The position numbers were made by a program, and so were the translations under genes. The notes below the pieces were generated by a model that saw nothing but the letters and a program-made list of their open reading frames with translations, searched no databases and was not told where the DNA came from. A DNA stretch of 15,848 nt from Lachnospiraceae bacterium UBA7188 (GTDB lineage: Bacteria > Bacillota > Clostridia > Lachnospirales > Lachnospiraceae). Shown piece after piece: positions 4,595 through 12,617 of this stretch. How positions within the stretch are numbered: the first letter of the stretch is position 1; the number at the start of each line of letters is the position of its first letter. The stretch spans positions 1 through 15,848 of the forward strand of contig DKVC01000268.1 of NCBI GenBank assembly GCA_002490995.1, read 5' to 3'.

Positions 4595-5023
4595 ATGGTT
4601 GACTATGATGATGTCCTGGAGGAGGTTGAAAGGGAAGAAAAAGTTGACAGTGCGGCCAGTTATCTGGAGAAAACAAAGCGGATTAAGAAAGAGGAAGCCA
4701 GGATAAAGAAGCTTTTCAAAGATATTGAAGAGAACAGGAAAAAGCTGGTGTTTACTACCATTGCGGACGTGGCGTTTATGACTGTCACCATGCAGGACCT
4801 GAGGGAAACCATCATCCGTAATGGCACAACTGCCACATATAAAAACGGCGAGAACCAGTATGGGACCAAGCAGAGCCCCGAAGCCCAGATGTACCTGCAG
4901 CTTTCACAGAAACTTACCCAGGCAATGAAAATTCTGGTAGACTGCATGCCGAAGCCGGAAAAGAAACCGCCGGCTGCCGGGGATGGTTTCGACGAGTTTG
5001 TGGAAGGGCGTGAAGATGTATGA
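4595..5023 (+). CDS. terS: Terminase small subunit (P27-like family)
   Basis: A 142-residue protein. The N-terminal half is strongly charged and coiled-coil-like (KTKRIKKEEARIKKLFKDIE), followed by a helical core (FMTVTMQDLRETIIRNGT). The signature stretch GENQYGTKQSPEAQMYLQL and the helix after it are typical of Firmicutes small terminases. An acidic C-terminal tail follows a KKPP linker. It recognises phage DNA at the packaging site and regulates the large subunit. AAAGGGGG at about 4579-4586 supports ATG 4595; an in-frame upstream start at 4514 would lie in the candidate cos region. Its last codon overlaps the large terminase start (ATGA). Family assignment rests on the signature and position. 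Confidence 0.8.
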   Translation: MVDYDDVLEEVEREEKVDSAASYLEKTKRIKKEEARIKKLFKDIEENRKKLVFTTIADVAFMTVTMQDLRETIIRNGTTATYKNGENQYGTKQSPEAQMYLQLSQKLTQAMKILVDCMPKPEKKPPAAGDGFDEFVEGREDV

Positions 5024-6717
5024 AGAAAATCGTCTATCCGCCGGATTATAATCCTGTCCTGGAGTACTGGAAAGCCATTAAAGAAGGCCGGGAGACTGTA
5101 AGTGATAAAGTACGCCGCTGGTATAAATATCTCGCCCATCTGGTGGAGCACCCGGGCGAGTATTTTTATTCCGTAAAGAGGGCAAACCATGTCCTGGAGT
5201 TTGCGGAGAATTACTGCAGGCTTTCGAAGGGAGCCGGAGCTGGAAAGCCGGTTCGTCTGGAACTTTGGGAGAAAGCGCACCTTGCGGCTATCTTTGGGTT
5301 TATTGACATCAACGGCAACCGGATGTGCAGGGAAGCGGTACTCATTGTCGGGAAGAAAAACGGCAAGTCCCTGCTGGCCTCCATTGTAGGGCTGTACATG
5401 CTCCTGGGCGACGGGGAGCCAGGGCCGGAAGTGTATGCGGTGGCCACGAAGAAAGATCAGGCAAAGATCATCTGGACGGAATCCAAGCGCATGGTGCGCA
5501 AGTCCAGCGCCCTGCTCAAAAGGGTGAAGCCGCTGGTGGCGGAACTTTCCAGCGAACTGTTTAATGACGGCACATTCAAGCCGCTGGCTTCCGACAGCGA
5601 CACCCTGGACGGCCTGAATATCCACTGTGGCCTGATGGACGAGGTGCACCAGTGGAAGGATGGGCGCAAGCTGTATGACATCATTGCGGATGGCGTTACA
5701 GCCAGGGAACAGCCGCTGATCTACATCACATCCACCGCCGGGACGATCCGGGAAGATATATACGACCAGAAATACGAAGAGGCAGAGCGTGTCATCAACG
5801 GGCTGTTTGATGATAATGGGTATAAGGATATCCATTTCTTCCCGTTTATCTATGAGCTTGACAGCAGGAAGGAATGGACGGATCCGAAATGCTGGAAAAA
5901 GGCAAACCCGGGGCTGGGGACGATCAAGAAGCTGGATGCCCTCAGGGAAAAGGTGCGCAAGGCAATGGAGAACCCTGGCCTTGTCAAAAACCTGGTGTGC
6001 AAGGAATTCAACATTCGGGAGACATCGACGGAGGCATGGCTTACATTTGAACAGATCGACAACCAGGAGCTGTTTGACATCGGAAAACTGAAGCCCAGGT
6101 ACGGCATTGGTGGCTGTGACCTGTCCAGTACCACAGACCTTACCTGCGCAACGGTCATTTTCATGGTACCGGGCGATGAAAAAATTTATGTGAAACAGAT
6201 GTACTGGATCCCTGAGGATCTTCTGGAGACACGGGTGAGGGAGGACAAGATACCATATGACATCTGGAAGGAGAGGGGATTCCTCCGGACCTGCCCGGGA
6301 AACAAGATGCATTATAAATATGTGGTTGACTGGTACCGCGAGGTGCAGGAGCAGGATGACATTTACCTGTTTAAGTGCGGGGTGGACGGATGGAGCGCAA
6401 CCTATTTTGTGGAGGAGATGAAAAATGTATTCGGGGTATCTGTAATCGAACTGGTGTACCAGGGCAAGAAGACGCTGTCCGGGCCCATGAAGTCCCTTGG
6501 AGCAGACCTGGCAAAGAAACATATTATTTACAATAACAACCCTGTCCTGAAATGGTGCCTCTGCAATACCACTGTGGATGTTGACCGGAATGACAATATC
6601 CAGCCATCCAAAGGGAAGCAGGGGGCAACACGCCGTATTGACGGGATGGCCAGCCTGCTGGATGCTTACGTGGAGCTGGAGAACCACCTGGAGGAATACC
6701 TGAGCATGGTGGCATAG
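5020..6717 (+). CDS. terL: Terminase large subunit (HK97-type ATPase-nuclease)
   Basis: A 565-residue packaging motor of normal length. The N-terminal ATPase has a Walker A-like loop GKKNGKS (111-117), Walker B LMDE (205-208, catalytic Glu208) and the coupling motif STAG (238-241). The C-terminal RNase H-like nuclease shows its metal-binding aspartates in GCDLSSTTD (Asp367), CGVDGW (Asp456) and RIDGMASLLDAY (Asp541 or Asp548). It docks on the portal, pumps DNA into the capsid and cuts the concatemer. It is translationally coupled to the small subunit through a 4-base overlap. A long frame on the opposite strand is a shadow of this gene. Confidence 0.97.
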   Translation: MKKIVYPPDYNPVLEYWKAIKEGRETVSDKVRRWYKYLAHLVEHPGEYFYSVKRANHVLEFAENYCRLSKGAGAGKPVRLELWEKAHLAAIFGFIDINGNRMCREAVLIVGKKNGKSLLASIVGLYMLLGDGEPGPEVYAVATKKDQAKIIWTESKRMVRKSSALLKRVKPLVAELSSELFNDGTFKPLASDSDTLDGLNIHCGLMDEVHQWKDGRKLYDIIADGVTAREQPLIYITSTAGTIREDIYDQKYEEAERVINGLFDDNGYKDIHFFPFIYELDSRKEWTDPKCWKKANPGLGTIKKLDALREKVRKAMENPGLVKNLVCKEFNIRETSTEAWLTFEQIDNQELFDIGKLKPRYGIGGCDLSSTTDLTCATVIFMVPGDEKIYVKQMYWIPEDLLETRVREDKIPYDIWKERGFLRTCPGNKMHYKYVVDWYREVQEQDDIYLFKCGVDGWSATYFVEEMKNVFGVSVIELVYQGKKTLSGPMKSLGADLAKKHIIYNNNPVLKWCLCNTTVDVDRNDNIQPSKGKQGATRRIDGMASLLDAYVELENHLEEYLSMVA

Positions 6718-6729
6718 GAGGTAATAAAG

Positions 6730-8058
6730 TTGGGGCTGTTTAAAAAGCGGAAAGCCATAAAAAATGAAAAAACCGAAAAAAACGTGATGCAGATGGTCAC
6801 TACATACGGGGAGCATTACTATTCCTGGAACGGGAAGCTTTATGACAGCGATATTGTCAGGTCCTGCATCCGCCCGAAGGTGAAAGCAGCAGGGAAACTG
6901 GCAGGAAAACATATCCGGGCGGACACGGGCGCATTGAAAGTGAACCCGGATGCGAATATCCGCTTCCTGCTGTCAGAGCCGAACCCCTTTATGACAGGGC
7001 AGCAGTTCCAGGAGAAGGTAGCTACCCAGCTGTGTCTCAATAATAACGCCTTTATCCTGATTGTCAGGGATGGGAACGGGAAGCCCATGCAGTTGTACCC
7101 GGTTCCCTGTGTGATGTGCGAGACAAGGTATATCAACGATGAGCTGCACCTGAAGTTCCAGTACCGGAATGGGAAGACGGGCACATTTCCTTATGACCAG
7201 GTCATCCACCTGAGGCAGGATTTCAATGAGCATGACATTTTCGGGGAAAGCCCGGCACCTGCGCTGGCGTCCATGATGGAAGTTATCGGCACTATTGACC
7301 AGGGCATAGTCAAGGCAATCCGGAACAGCGGGATCGTCCGGTGGCTGCTGACATTTACCAGTGCCATGCGCCCGGAGGATATCAAGAAAAATGTCAAGGA
7401 ATTTGTTGACAATTACCTGAGCGTGGAAAGCGATACCTTTGGGGCGGCAGGAGTGGATGCCAAAGCTGCGGCAACGAGAATAGAACCGAAGGATTATGTG
7501 CCCAATGCCCTGCAGACAAAGGAAACAATAAACCGTATCTATTCTTTCTTTAATACCAATGAAAAGATCATCCAGTCCAGATGGACAGAGGATGAGTGGA
7601 ATGCCTATTATGAGGCGGAGGTGGAGCCGCTGGCCGTGCAGATGGGCGAGGTTTATTCCGTCAGGCTGTTTTCAAGGAGGGAGCGGGGGTGCGGGAACCG
7701 GATCGTTTTTGAGGCCAGCAACCTGCAGTGTGCCAGCCTGGGATCCAAGCTTGCCATGCAGGCCATGGTTGACCGGGGGGCGATGACGCCCAACGAATGG
7801 CGGGCTGTCATGAATATGGCACCGGTGGAAGGAGGTGACCAGCCAATCAGGAGGCTGGATACCCAGGTGGTGGACATGGCAGGGCAGCTGCTTGGCATGG
7901 CTGATGGCATGGACAGCGGAAAATTTACAGCCATGGCAGGGGTGCTTGTGGCTCTTCTGGAATTTTCCGGGAAGCAGGATGCACAGAATATAAAAATTGC
8001 AGAAAGGGACAGGGATGAAGCACAGGATCAATATCAGGGGCGTGATGGTCCCGAATGA
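6730..8058 (+). CDS. Portal protein (HK97 family)
   Basis: A 442-residue portal, of usual size for the HK97 family. It starts at TTG 6730 with AGGAGGTAA (6716-6724) overlapping the terminase stop. Typical segments are MGLFKKRK at the N-terminus, then LYDSDIVRSCIRPKVKAAG, LLSEPNPFMTGQQF and LNNNAFILIVRDGNGKP. YDQVIHLR, the central GESPAPALASMMEVI and the EWRAVMNM segment follow. The dodecameric ring is the capsid vertex through which terminase moves DNA and to which connectors attach. Its final 44 bases overlap the protease gene. The C-terminal tail (about 395-442) is polar and of low similarity to the core. Confidence 0.95.
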   Translation: MGLFKKRKAIKNEKTEKNVMQMVTTYGEHYYSWNGKLYDSDIVRSCIRPKVKAAGKLAGKHIRADTGALKVNPDANIRFLLSEPNPFMTGQQFQEKVATQLCLNNNAFILIVRDGNGKPMQLYPVPCVMCETRYINDELHLKFQYRNGKTGTFPYDQVIHLRQDFNEHDIFGESPAPALASMMEVIGTIDQGIVKAIRNSGIVRWLLTFTSAMRPEDIKKNVKEFVDNYLSVESDTFGAAGVDAKAAATRIEPKDYVPNALQTKETINRIYSFFNTNEKIIQSRWTEDEWNAYYEAEVEPLAVQMGEVYSVRLFSRRERGCGNRIVFEASNLQCASLGSKLAMQAMVDRGAMTPNEWRAVMNMAPVEGGDQPIRRLDTQVVDMAGQLLGMADGMDSGKFTAMAGVLVALLEFSGKQDAQNIKIAERDRDEAQDQYQGRDGPE

Positions 8059-8707
8059 TTACAAATGGTATTACGATTTTTTCGGGGAGGACTGCACCTG
8101 CCCGAAGGACGTGCAGCAGGTCATGGATGCTTTTGTGGACGGAGATGAGATTGAGGTTTACATCAATTCCCCGGGAGGCGTCATAGATGTGGGGTCGGAG
8201 ATCTACACCCTGCTGAAGGGCAGGAAGGACAACGTGAAGATATACATTACCGGGGAAGCCTGCAGCGCTGCCAGTGTTGCCGCAATGGCGGCATATTGTG
8301 AGATGTCGCCCACTGCACTGATGATGGTGCATTGCGTATCCACCCGTACGGAGGGAAACCACAGCAGCCTGGAGCATACGGCTGAAGTCCTGCGGACGGC
8401 GGACAGGGCTTTGTGCAGCGCTTATGTGGATAAGAGCGGCATGACGGAAGAGGAAGCCCTGGAGATGATGGAGCATACCACATGGCTGACTGCGGAGCAG
8501 GCCCTGGAAAAGGGGCTGATTGATGCGGTCATGTTCCGGGATGAAGGGGCGGCGCCGATGGTGGCAGGGCCGCTGTTTTCCCTTCCCACAAAAGAGCAGA
8601 TGGAGAAAGCAGGCAGGGCCATGAGGGAGGAAGCAGGGGAGCCTGAAGGATATCAGGAAGCCCATGCCAGGTTAAATTTATTGAAACTGAGAGGAGAAGC
8701 AGTATGA
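8015..8707 (+). CDS. Prohead maturation protease (ClpP-like, S14 family)
   Basis: A 230-residue serine protease of the ClpP fold. The catalytic residues read Ser87 in ACSAASVAAM, His106 in MMVHCVS and Asp170 in KGLIDAV. The oxyanion strand INSPGG is at 50-55. It cleaves the scaffold domain from the major capsid protein inside the prohead and then removes itself. I chose ATG 8015 because AAAGGGA (8003-8009) is five bases upstream; TTG 7997 has no site. The gene overlaps the portal by 44 bases and its stop overlaps the capsid start (ATGA), which couples translation of the three head genes. Confidence 0.93.
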   Translation: MKHRINIRGVMVPNDYKWYYDFFGEDCTCPKDVQQVMDAFVDGDEIEVYINSPGGVIDVGSEIYTLLKGRKDNVKIYITGEACSAASVAAMAAYCEMSPTALMMVHCVSTRTEGNHSSLEHTAEVLRTADRALCSAYVDKSGMTEEEALEMMEHTTWLTAEQALEKGLIDAVMFRDEGAAPMVAGPLFSLPTKEQMEKAGRAMREEAGEPEGYQEAHARLNLLKLRGEAV

Positions 8708-9945
8708 ACAAAAAGCAGTATGAGGCAATGCGGAGAAAGCTGATGGCGGAGGCCCAGGGGCTTCTGGACGCCGGAAAGGTTGATGAAGCAAACGCGAAAA
8801 TGGAAGAGGTCAAAGCACTGGATCAGAAATGGGATGCTATTGCACAGGCGGCAGCTGATTTTGCAGCGCTTAACGGCCTGCAGGATGCACAGAACCCTGT
8901 TGGGACCATGGAGGATTCCCTCGGGAAGGAAGAGAAGCATGCCGGGGATTCCCCGAAGGCAGCAGCCTGGAAGTCGGAGGAGTATAAAACCGCATGGGCA
9001 AAATATCTTATGGGGACTTCCATGAGCGACAGCGAAAGGGAAAAATTCCTGCTGGTCAATGAAGCATATACCCATACAACGAAAAATACCAGCATCGTTA
9101 TCCCGGAGACGGTCAGCAAGGGGATCTGGGAGATGGCCGGGGAATATTACCCGTACTTTGCGGATGTGACAAAGACATATGTCAACGGCCTGCTTACCAT
9201 GATCCAGGAGGATACATCCTCTGATGCCACCTGGTATGACGAAGCGACAAAGACTGCCGACGGCAAGGAAACCTTTAAGACCTATAAGCTTAACGGGTGC
9301 GAGCTTTCCAGGGCGATCACTGTTTCCTGGAAACTGCGGGAAATGGCGATTGAGGATTTCATTCCTTATATCCAGCGGAGGATGGCCAAGAAGATGGGAG
9401 CCGCTGCAGGGTACGGCGCCACCCATGGGGCAGGGGCAAATGCAGCATCAGGAAAACCGGAGCCCCTGGGGACGGTCACGGCACTGGAGGCAGAGACCGG
9501 AACCCCACAGGTTGTGGAATATGCGAAGGGCACTGTGCCTAAATATGATGACATCGTAAAGGCCAGGTCTAAAGTAAAGTCCGGGTATGGCGCGGGGCTG
9601 GCCATCTACGCGAATTCATTTACCATCTGGAACAGGATTGCCACGATCCAGGACCAGAACAAACGCCCGCTGTTTGTGCCGGACGTGACGAACCAGGGGC
9701 AGTTCAGGATCCTCGGGATGCCTGTCAAGGAGGATGATTCCATGAAGGATGGAGAAATCCTGTTTTCCAATGCGGCTGACGGCTACCACCTGAATGTCAA
9801 CAAAGAAGTCAGCATGATGACGGAAGACCATGTAAAGGACCGTATCACGGACTATGTGGGATATGGGATCATGGACGGGAATGTGGTGACAACCAGGGCG
9901 CATGCCCTGCTGAAGGAGGCGGCAGAAACCCAGGCTACCGGGTAA
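8704..9945 (+). CDS. Major capsid protein (HK97 fold) with N-terminal scaffold domain
   Basis: A 413-residue capsid precursor. Residues 1 to about 105 form a helical, charged delta domain (KLMAEAQGLLDAGKVDEANA, then KMEEVKALDQKWDAI) that serves as the scaffold, so no separate scaffold gene is needed. The mature part begins near the MSDSEREKFLLVNEAYTHTT segment. It carries HK97 landmarks: SIVIPETVSKGIWE, the long spine helix region, LGTVTALE, IYANSFTIWNRI and a C-terminal VKDRITDYVGYGIMDGNVV. GAGAGGAG at 8689-8696 precedes ATG 8704. Cleavage by the upstream protease is expected near residue 105, but the exact bond cannot be read. Confidence 0.94.
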   Translation: MNKKQYEAMRRKLMAEAQGLLDAGKVDEANAKMEEVKALDQKWDAIAQAAADFAALNGLQDAQNPVGTMEDSLGKEEKHAGDSPKAAAWKSEEYKTAWAKYLMGTSMSDSEREKFLLVNEAYTHTTKNTSIVIPETVSKGIWEMAGEYYPYFADVTKTYVNGLLTMIQEDTSSDATWYDEATKTADGKETFKTYKLNGCELSRAITVSWKLREMAIEDFIPYIQRRMAKKMGAAAGYGATHGAGANAASGKPEPLGTVTALEAETGTPQVVEYAKGTVPKYDDIVKARSKVKSGYGAGLAIYANSFTIWNRIATIQDQNKRPLFVPDVTNQGQFRILGMPVKEDDSMKDGEILFSNAADGYHLNVNKEVSMMTEDHVKDRITDYVGYGIMDGNVVTTRAHALLKEAAETQATG

Positions 9946-9965
9946 GGGCAGGAACGGAGGCGGAG

Positions 9966-10238
9966 ATGATAACGGCTGAACAGTTAAGGAAGAAAATGCG
10001 GATCAGCCATGCCCATATGGATGATGATATCACGGATAATATGGATGTCGCCCGGCTTGACATGGGCCGGGTGGGCATTGATCCGGACAGGGATGATGCG
10101 CTGACGGACAAGGCGGTGGAGCTGTACTGCAAGGCACAGTTTGATTACCTTGGGAAAGGGGAGCAGTTCCTGCAGCATTATGAAAGGCTGCGGGATGCCA
10201 TGAGCATGGCAGGAGAGTATAAATGCGCGGGGAAATAA
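9966..10238 (+). CDS. Head-tail connector (gp6-like)
   Basis: A 90-residue, mostly helical protein. MITAEQLRKKMRISHAHMDD, then ARLDMGRVGI and a C-terminal helix (ELYCKAQFDYLGKGEQFLQH) match the size and pattern of HK97 gp6-like connectors, although the family is divergent. These form a ring below the portal that seals packaged DNA and carries the next adaptor. GGAGG at 9956-9960 gives ATG 9966. It overlaps the following gene by 16 bases. The position between capsid and adaptor supports the call more strongly than the sequence does. Confidence 0.75.
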   Translation: MITAEQLRKKMRISHAHMDDDITDNMDVARLDMGRVGIDPDRDDALTDKAVELYCKAQFDYLGKGEQFLQHYERLRDAMSMAGEYKCAGK

Positions 10239-10570
10239 TATATTTTGCGGATATGGTACCGGTCAGGTCAGGGGAAAAGGATTCCTACGGGGATCCTGCT
10301 CTTGAACAGAAGATTTCCGGCGCAGTTTTTGCGGAGATAAGGTCTATTGGCCAGAGTGAGTTTTACCAGGCGCAGACCGCCGGGAAAAAGCCGGAGATCA
10401 AATTCAGGATAACCGACTATATGGATTACCAGGGACAGAGGTACCTGATCCATGAGGGGGTAAGGTACAGCATCCTGCGGACATACAGGACAGGGAATAA
10501 TGAACTGGAGATTACATGTTACGGAGGTGTGAGGGATGCCGCTGCCGCCATCAGTGACAAGGACAACTAA
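10223..10570 (+). CDS. Head closure / head-tail joining protein (SPP1 gp16-like)
   Basis: A 115-residue protein rich in beta strands. EIIYFADMVPVRSGEKDSYG at the start, then AVFAEIRSIGQSEFYQAQ, KPEIKFRITDYMDYQGQRYL and YSILRTYRTGNNELEITCYG match phage head-tail joining proteins of the SPP1 gp16 / Phage_H_T_join type. They plug the connector until infection. AGGAGAG at 10209-10215 supports ATG 10223. The gene overlaps both neighbours, a sign of tight translational coupling in the connector block. Confidence 0.82.
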   Translation: MRGEIIYFADMVPVRSGEKDSYGDPALEQKISGAVFAEIRSIGQSEFYQAQTAGKKPEIKFRITDYMDYQGQRYLIHEGVRYSILRTYRTGNNELEITCYGGVRDAAAAISDKDN

Positions 10571-11003
10571 GGACGGGGTGCAGATCACGTCAAGCGTGGA
10601 CAGGTGCAGCTATACCATACGGGAGCTTACCAGGGCGGCACTGCGGGACGTGGGGAAATTTGTCTGCATTTCATCGAACAGGGCAGCCCAGAAGCTGCAC
10701 GGAGGCGGCCTGAGGAAGACAAAGCGCGTCCGTGGGCTGAACAAAACAAATGCGTTCCAGTATTGGGCAAGGCGAAAAGAAGGGGATCTTCAGGTAGGGA
10801 TCACACACGATACATGGTACGGCACAGAGCAGGAGCTTGGTTCCAGCAGGATGAAGAAAAAAGGGATACTTTCCAATACCGTCCATGACAATATCGCTGA
10901 GATCGTAAAGATTGAAAGCCAGTACCTGTCCGCCCTGGAGAGTGAGGCTCAGGCACTGGCACTAATCAGTGAAGAGGAATACCGGGGAGGCGGTGAAGAG
11001 TGA
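10536..11003 (+). CDS. HK97 gp10-like tail component
   Basis: A 155-residue basic protein. Residues about 27-45 (IRELTRAALRDVGKFVC) and the segment RAAQKLHGGGLRKTKRVRGL match the HK97 gp10 group of tail-completion proteins. AFQYWARRKEGDLQVGITHDTWYG and the helical C-terminus are also typical. Members act at the head-tail interface or in tail assembly. GGAGG at 10523-10527 lies eight bases from ATG 10536. It overlaps the joining protein by 35 bases, and its stop overlaps the next GTG start. Confidence 0.78.
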   Translation: MPLPPSVTRTTKDGVQITSSVDRCSYTIRELTRAALRDVGKFVCISSNRAAQKLHGGGLRKTKRVRGLNKTNAFQYWARRKEGDLQVGITHDTWYGTEQELGSSRMKKKGILSNTVHDNIAEIVKIESQYLSALESEAQALALISEEEYRGGGEE

Positions 11004-11353
11004 ACAGTGAGCTGAAGAGGGAGCTGGAGATTTTTACTGGGGCGTATTACGAAGAAGCCCCGGGCGAAGCAGAATACCCGTATATGGTTTTTTCGGTGCA
11101 GAGACTGTCAGATGATGAGGGAAAGCTAAGTTACAGCCTGGAAGTTGATGTCTGGGACCAGAACGAGTACTATTCCCGGGCAGAAAGTATGATGGATGCA
11201 CTGGAAAAAAAGTTGCACCGGTGCAACCACATGTCAGATAAGTTCCTGATCCGGATTTTCCGTGGGAGGAGGCAGAATATACCGGATCCGGACAAGACGA
11301 TAAAAAGGGTCCGGGAGCAGTTTGAAATGCAGGTTTTTGAGAAGGAGGATTGA
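11000..11353 (+). CDS. Tail terminator-like protein (DUF3168 position)
   Basis: A 117-residue protein with the alpha/beta layout of tail terminators: an N-terminal helix (ELKRELEIFTGAYYEEAP), strands (EYPYMVFSVQRL, LSYSLEVDVWDQ), a long helix (YYSRAESMMDALEKKLHR) and C-terminal strands (FLIRIFRGRR, REQFEMQVFE). Such proteins cap the tail tube at its final length and join it to the head. The start is GTG 11000, with GGGGAGG at 10984-10990. The function rests on fold pattern and its place directly before the tail tube gene. The DNA for residues 71-76 (KLHRCN) contains the 16-bp palindrome also found at 3127. Confidence 0.7.
   Translation: MNSELKRELEIFTGAYYEEAPGEAEYPYMVFSVQRLSDDEGKLSYSLEVDVWDQNEYYSRAESMMDALEKKLHRCNHMSDKFLIRIFRGRRQNIPDPDKTIKRVREQFEMQVFEKED
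11212..11227. promoter_or_regulatory. 16-bp perfect palindrome, copy 2 (inside tail gene)
   Basis: GTTGCACCGGTGCAAC is identical to 3127-3142. The flanks AAA and CA also match, giving 21 identical bases. Here it lies inside a coding frame, where it encodes LHRCN with neighbouring bases. No promoter or terminator is visible around it. It may be a second binding site for the protein that recognises copy 1. Confidence 0.5.
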
Positions 11354-11355
11354 AA

Positions 11356-11979
11356 GTGGGAAAAAAGAGAAATTTTTCCGGTTATACAAAGAATACGCCG
11401 GAGCACCTGCTGCTGGATGCGGGTGCTTTTTTTAAGAATTTTATTTATGAGCCCGGCGGCACGGACAATGATACCTTTGATTCCGCCGTGGCAGCAGGGA
11501 AGCTGATTGGCGCTACCCAGGGAGGCGGGGAGTTTTCGGCGGTCCCGTCCATACGGCAGGTTGAAGTAGACGGTGTGAAGGGGCGCGCAAAAGGGCTGGA
11601 AGTGATCGATTCCTGGGACGTGTACCTGAAAGCGACCATACTGGAGACAACGGCAGAGACCGTAAAGGCGGCTCTTAGTGCTGCAACAGTGGATACGGAG
11701 TCGGATGAGGAGTATGACATCATTACCGGAAACGCTGCCATCGAGCTGGAAGATTACATAGACAATGTAACGTGGATCGGGACGCTGAGCGGAAGCAATA
11801 AGCCAGTCATCATTCAGGTCTTTAATGCACTGAATACGGATGGCCTGAAGCTGACTGTAAAGGACAAGGGGGAGGCAACCATCCCGGTAACTTTCTACGG
11901 GCATTATTCGCCGGAAGAGCTGGACAGCCCGCCCTTCGATATCTTTTATCCCAAAAAGGAAAATACCGAAACTGCATAA
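11356..11979 (+). CDS. Major tail tube protein
   Basis: A 207-residue beta-rich protein that polymerises into the tail tube. Landmarks are an N-terminal loop (RNFSGYTKNTPEHLLLDAGA), GATQGGGEFSAVPSIRQVEV, EVIDSWDVYLKATILET and a C-terminal part (VTFYGHYSPEELDSPPFDIF) common to siphovirus tube proteins in Firmicutes. GTG 11356 is the start because AAGGAGG (11342-11348) lies seven bases upstream; TTG 11350 is only one base from that site. No C-terminal Ig-like decoration domain is present. It is followed by the tail chaperones, the standard order. Confidence 0.88.
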   Translation: MGKKRNFSGYTKNTPEHLLLDAGAFFKNFIYEPGGTDNDTFDSAVAAGKLIGATQGGGEFSAVPSIRQVEVDGVKGRAKGLEVIDSWDVYLKATILETTAETVKAALSAATVDTESDEEYDIITGNAAIELEDYIDNVTWIGTLSGSNKPVIIQVFNALNTDGLKLTVKDKGEATIPVTFYGHYSPEELDSPPFDIFYPKKENTETA

Positions 11980-11999
11980 ATGAAACGGAGGTTTTGAAG

Positions 12000-12347
12000 A
12001 TGAGAAAGCTGAATACTGGTGATGTATTTAAGATGGCAAGGCTGCTGAAGAATGCCAATATGGTAGGCAGCGTGAAGAATGCCTTTGAAAAAGGAAAAGA
12101 AGAAGGCGCGGATGAGATGAAAGTGGGGATTGATTTTGTATGTGATGTCCTGTGCGCCTGCTCTGAAGAAAAGACAGAGACCCAGCTGTATGACCTGCTT
12201 TCCGGAATCTGTGAGAAAAAGCCGGAAGAAATCCGCAGCCAGTCCCTGGAAACCACGGTGCAGGATATCCAGAGGATCTTTGAAGAGAACAATGTCTTAA
12301 ATTTTTTCAGGTCAGCATCCAGGTTGAGCGGGAAGATACACGGATAA
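12000..12347 (+). CDS. Tail assembly chaperone, short form (gpG-like)
   Basis: A 115-residue acidic, helical protein. It begins MRKLNTGDVFKMARLLKNAN and ends shortly after the frameshift site at residues 100-103. In lambda, gpG and the frameshifted gpGT coat the tape measure and recruit tube subunits; the same arrangement between the tube and tape-measure genes is seen here. CGGAGG (11986-11991) lies eight bases from ATG 12000; TTG 11994 is too close to it. Most ribosomes should stop at TAA 12345 to make this form, and a minority should shift into the -1 frame. Confidence 0.82.
   Translation: MRKLNTGDVFKMARLLKNANMVGSVKNAFEKGKEEGADEMKVGIDFVCDVLCACSEEKTETQLYDLLSGICEKKPEEIRSQSLETTVQDIQRIFEENNVLNFFRSASRLSGKIHG
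12299..12308 (+). promoter_or_regulatory. Programmed -1 frameshift site (AAATTTTTTC)
   Basis: In the frame of the short chaperone the bases read A AAT TTT TTC. This contains two overlapping X XXY YYZ heptamers, AAATTTT (12299-12305) and TTTTTTC (12302-12308). Both allow tRNA re-pairing after a one-base backward slip. The -1 frame stays open from here to 12613. A GC-rich segment follows at 12370-12387, but I cannot confirm a stimulatory structure. Confidence 0.8.
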
Positions 12348-12613
12348 GGGATCTGATCCTGAAGCGGTATGGAGGAGGCGCCGGCAGCGTCTTTTCCATG
12401 CCGTTTTTTGACGGATATGAACTGATCCGGTATGCAGTGGATGCTGATGCGGAGGACAGACTTTTCCTGCGGTGGTCCATCTGGTATCAGTCACAGATGG
12501 GATTTGCGGAATTTAAGACAACTCTGGGGGCGCCGCGGTATCAGGACCAGGTGGATGCTGACGTGCGGACAGCAGAGGAAATCCTAAAGGATGTCAAAGC
12601 AATAGTAGGGTGA
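12308..12613 (+). CDS. Tail assembly chaperone, frameshift extension (gpT-like)
   Basis: This is the -1-frame continuation. The fused product runs 12000-12613 and has 204 residues. The new part reads QVSIQVEREDTRIRDLILKR, then FFDGYELIRYAVDADAEDRL, then FLRWSIWYQSQMGFAEF. It is continuous and protein-like with no stop from the slippery site to TGA 12611. An internal ATG at 12398 has no usable ribosome binding site (nearest GGAGGAGG is 20 bases away), so independent translation is unlikely. The extension is expected to contact tail tube subunits, while the shared part binds the tape measure. Confidence 0.82.
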   Translation, partial: QVSIQVEREDTRIRDLILKRYGGGAGSVFSMPFFDGYELIRYAVDADAEDRLFLRWSIWYQSQMGFAEFKTTLGAPRYQDQVDADVRTAEEILKDVKAIVG

Positions 12614-12617
12614 CAGC

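Noticed and set aside
4660..6912. Very long open frame on the - strand opposite the terminase
   Set aside because: It mirrors the large terminase, whose motifs are unambiguous. The reverse protein is rich in Cys, His and Pro, has no domain pattern, and lies against the operon direction.
7820..7827. CACCGGTG in the portal gene as a third copy of the palindrome
   Set aside because: Only 8 bases match and the flanks are not symmetrical. It lacks the TTGCAC half-site.
12398..12613. Independent 71-residue gene starting at ATG 12398
   Set aside because: No ribosome binding site lies at proper distance, and the frame is open back to the slippery site. It is the frameshift extension.
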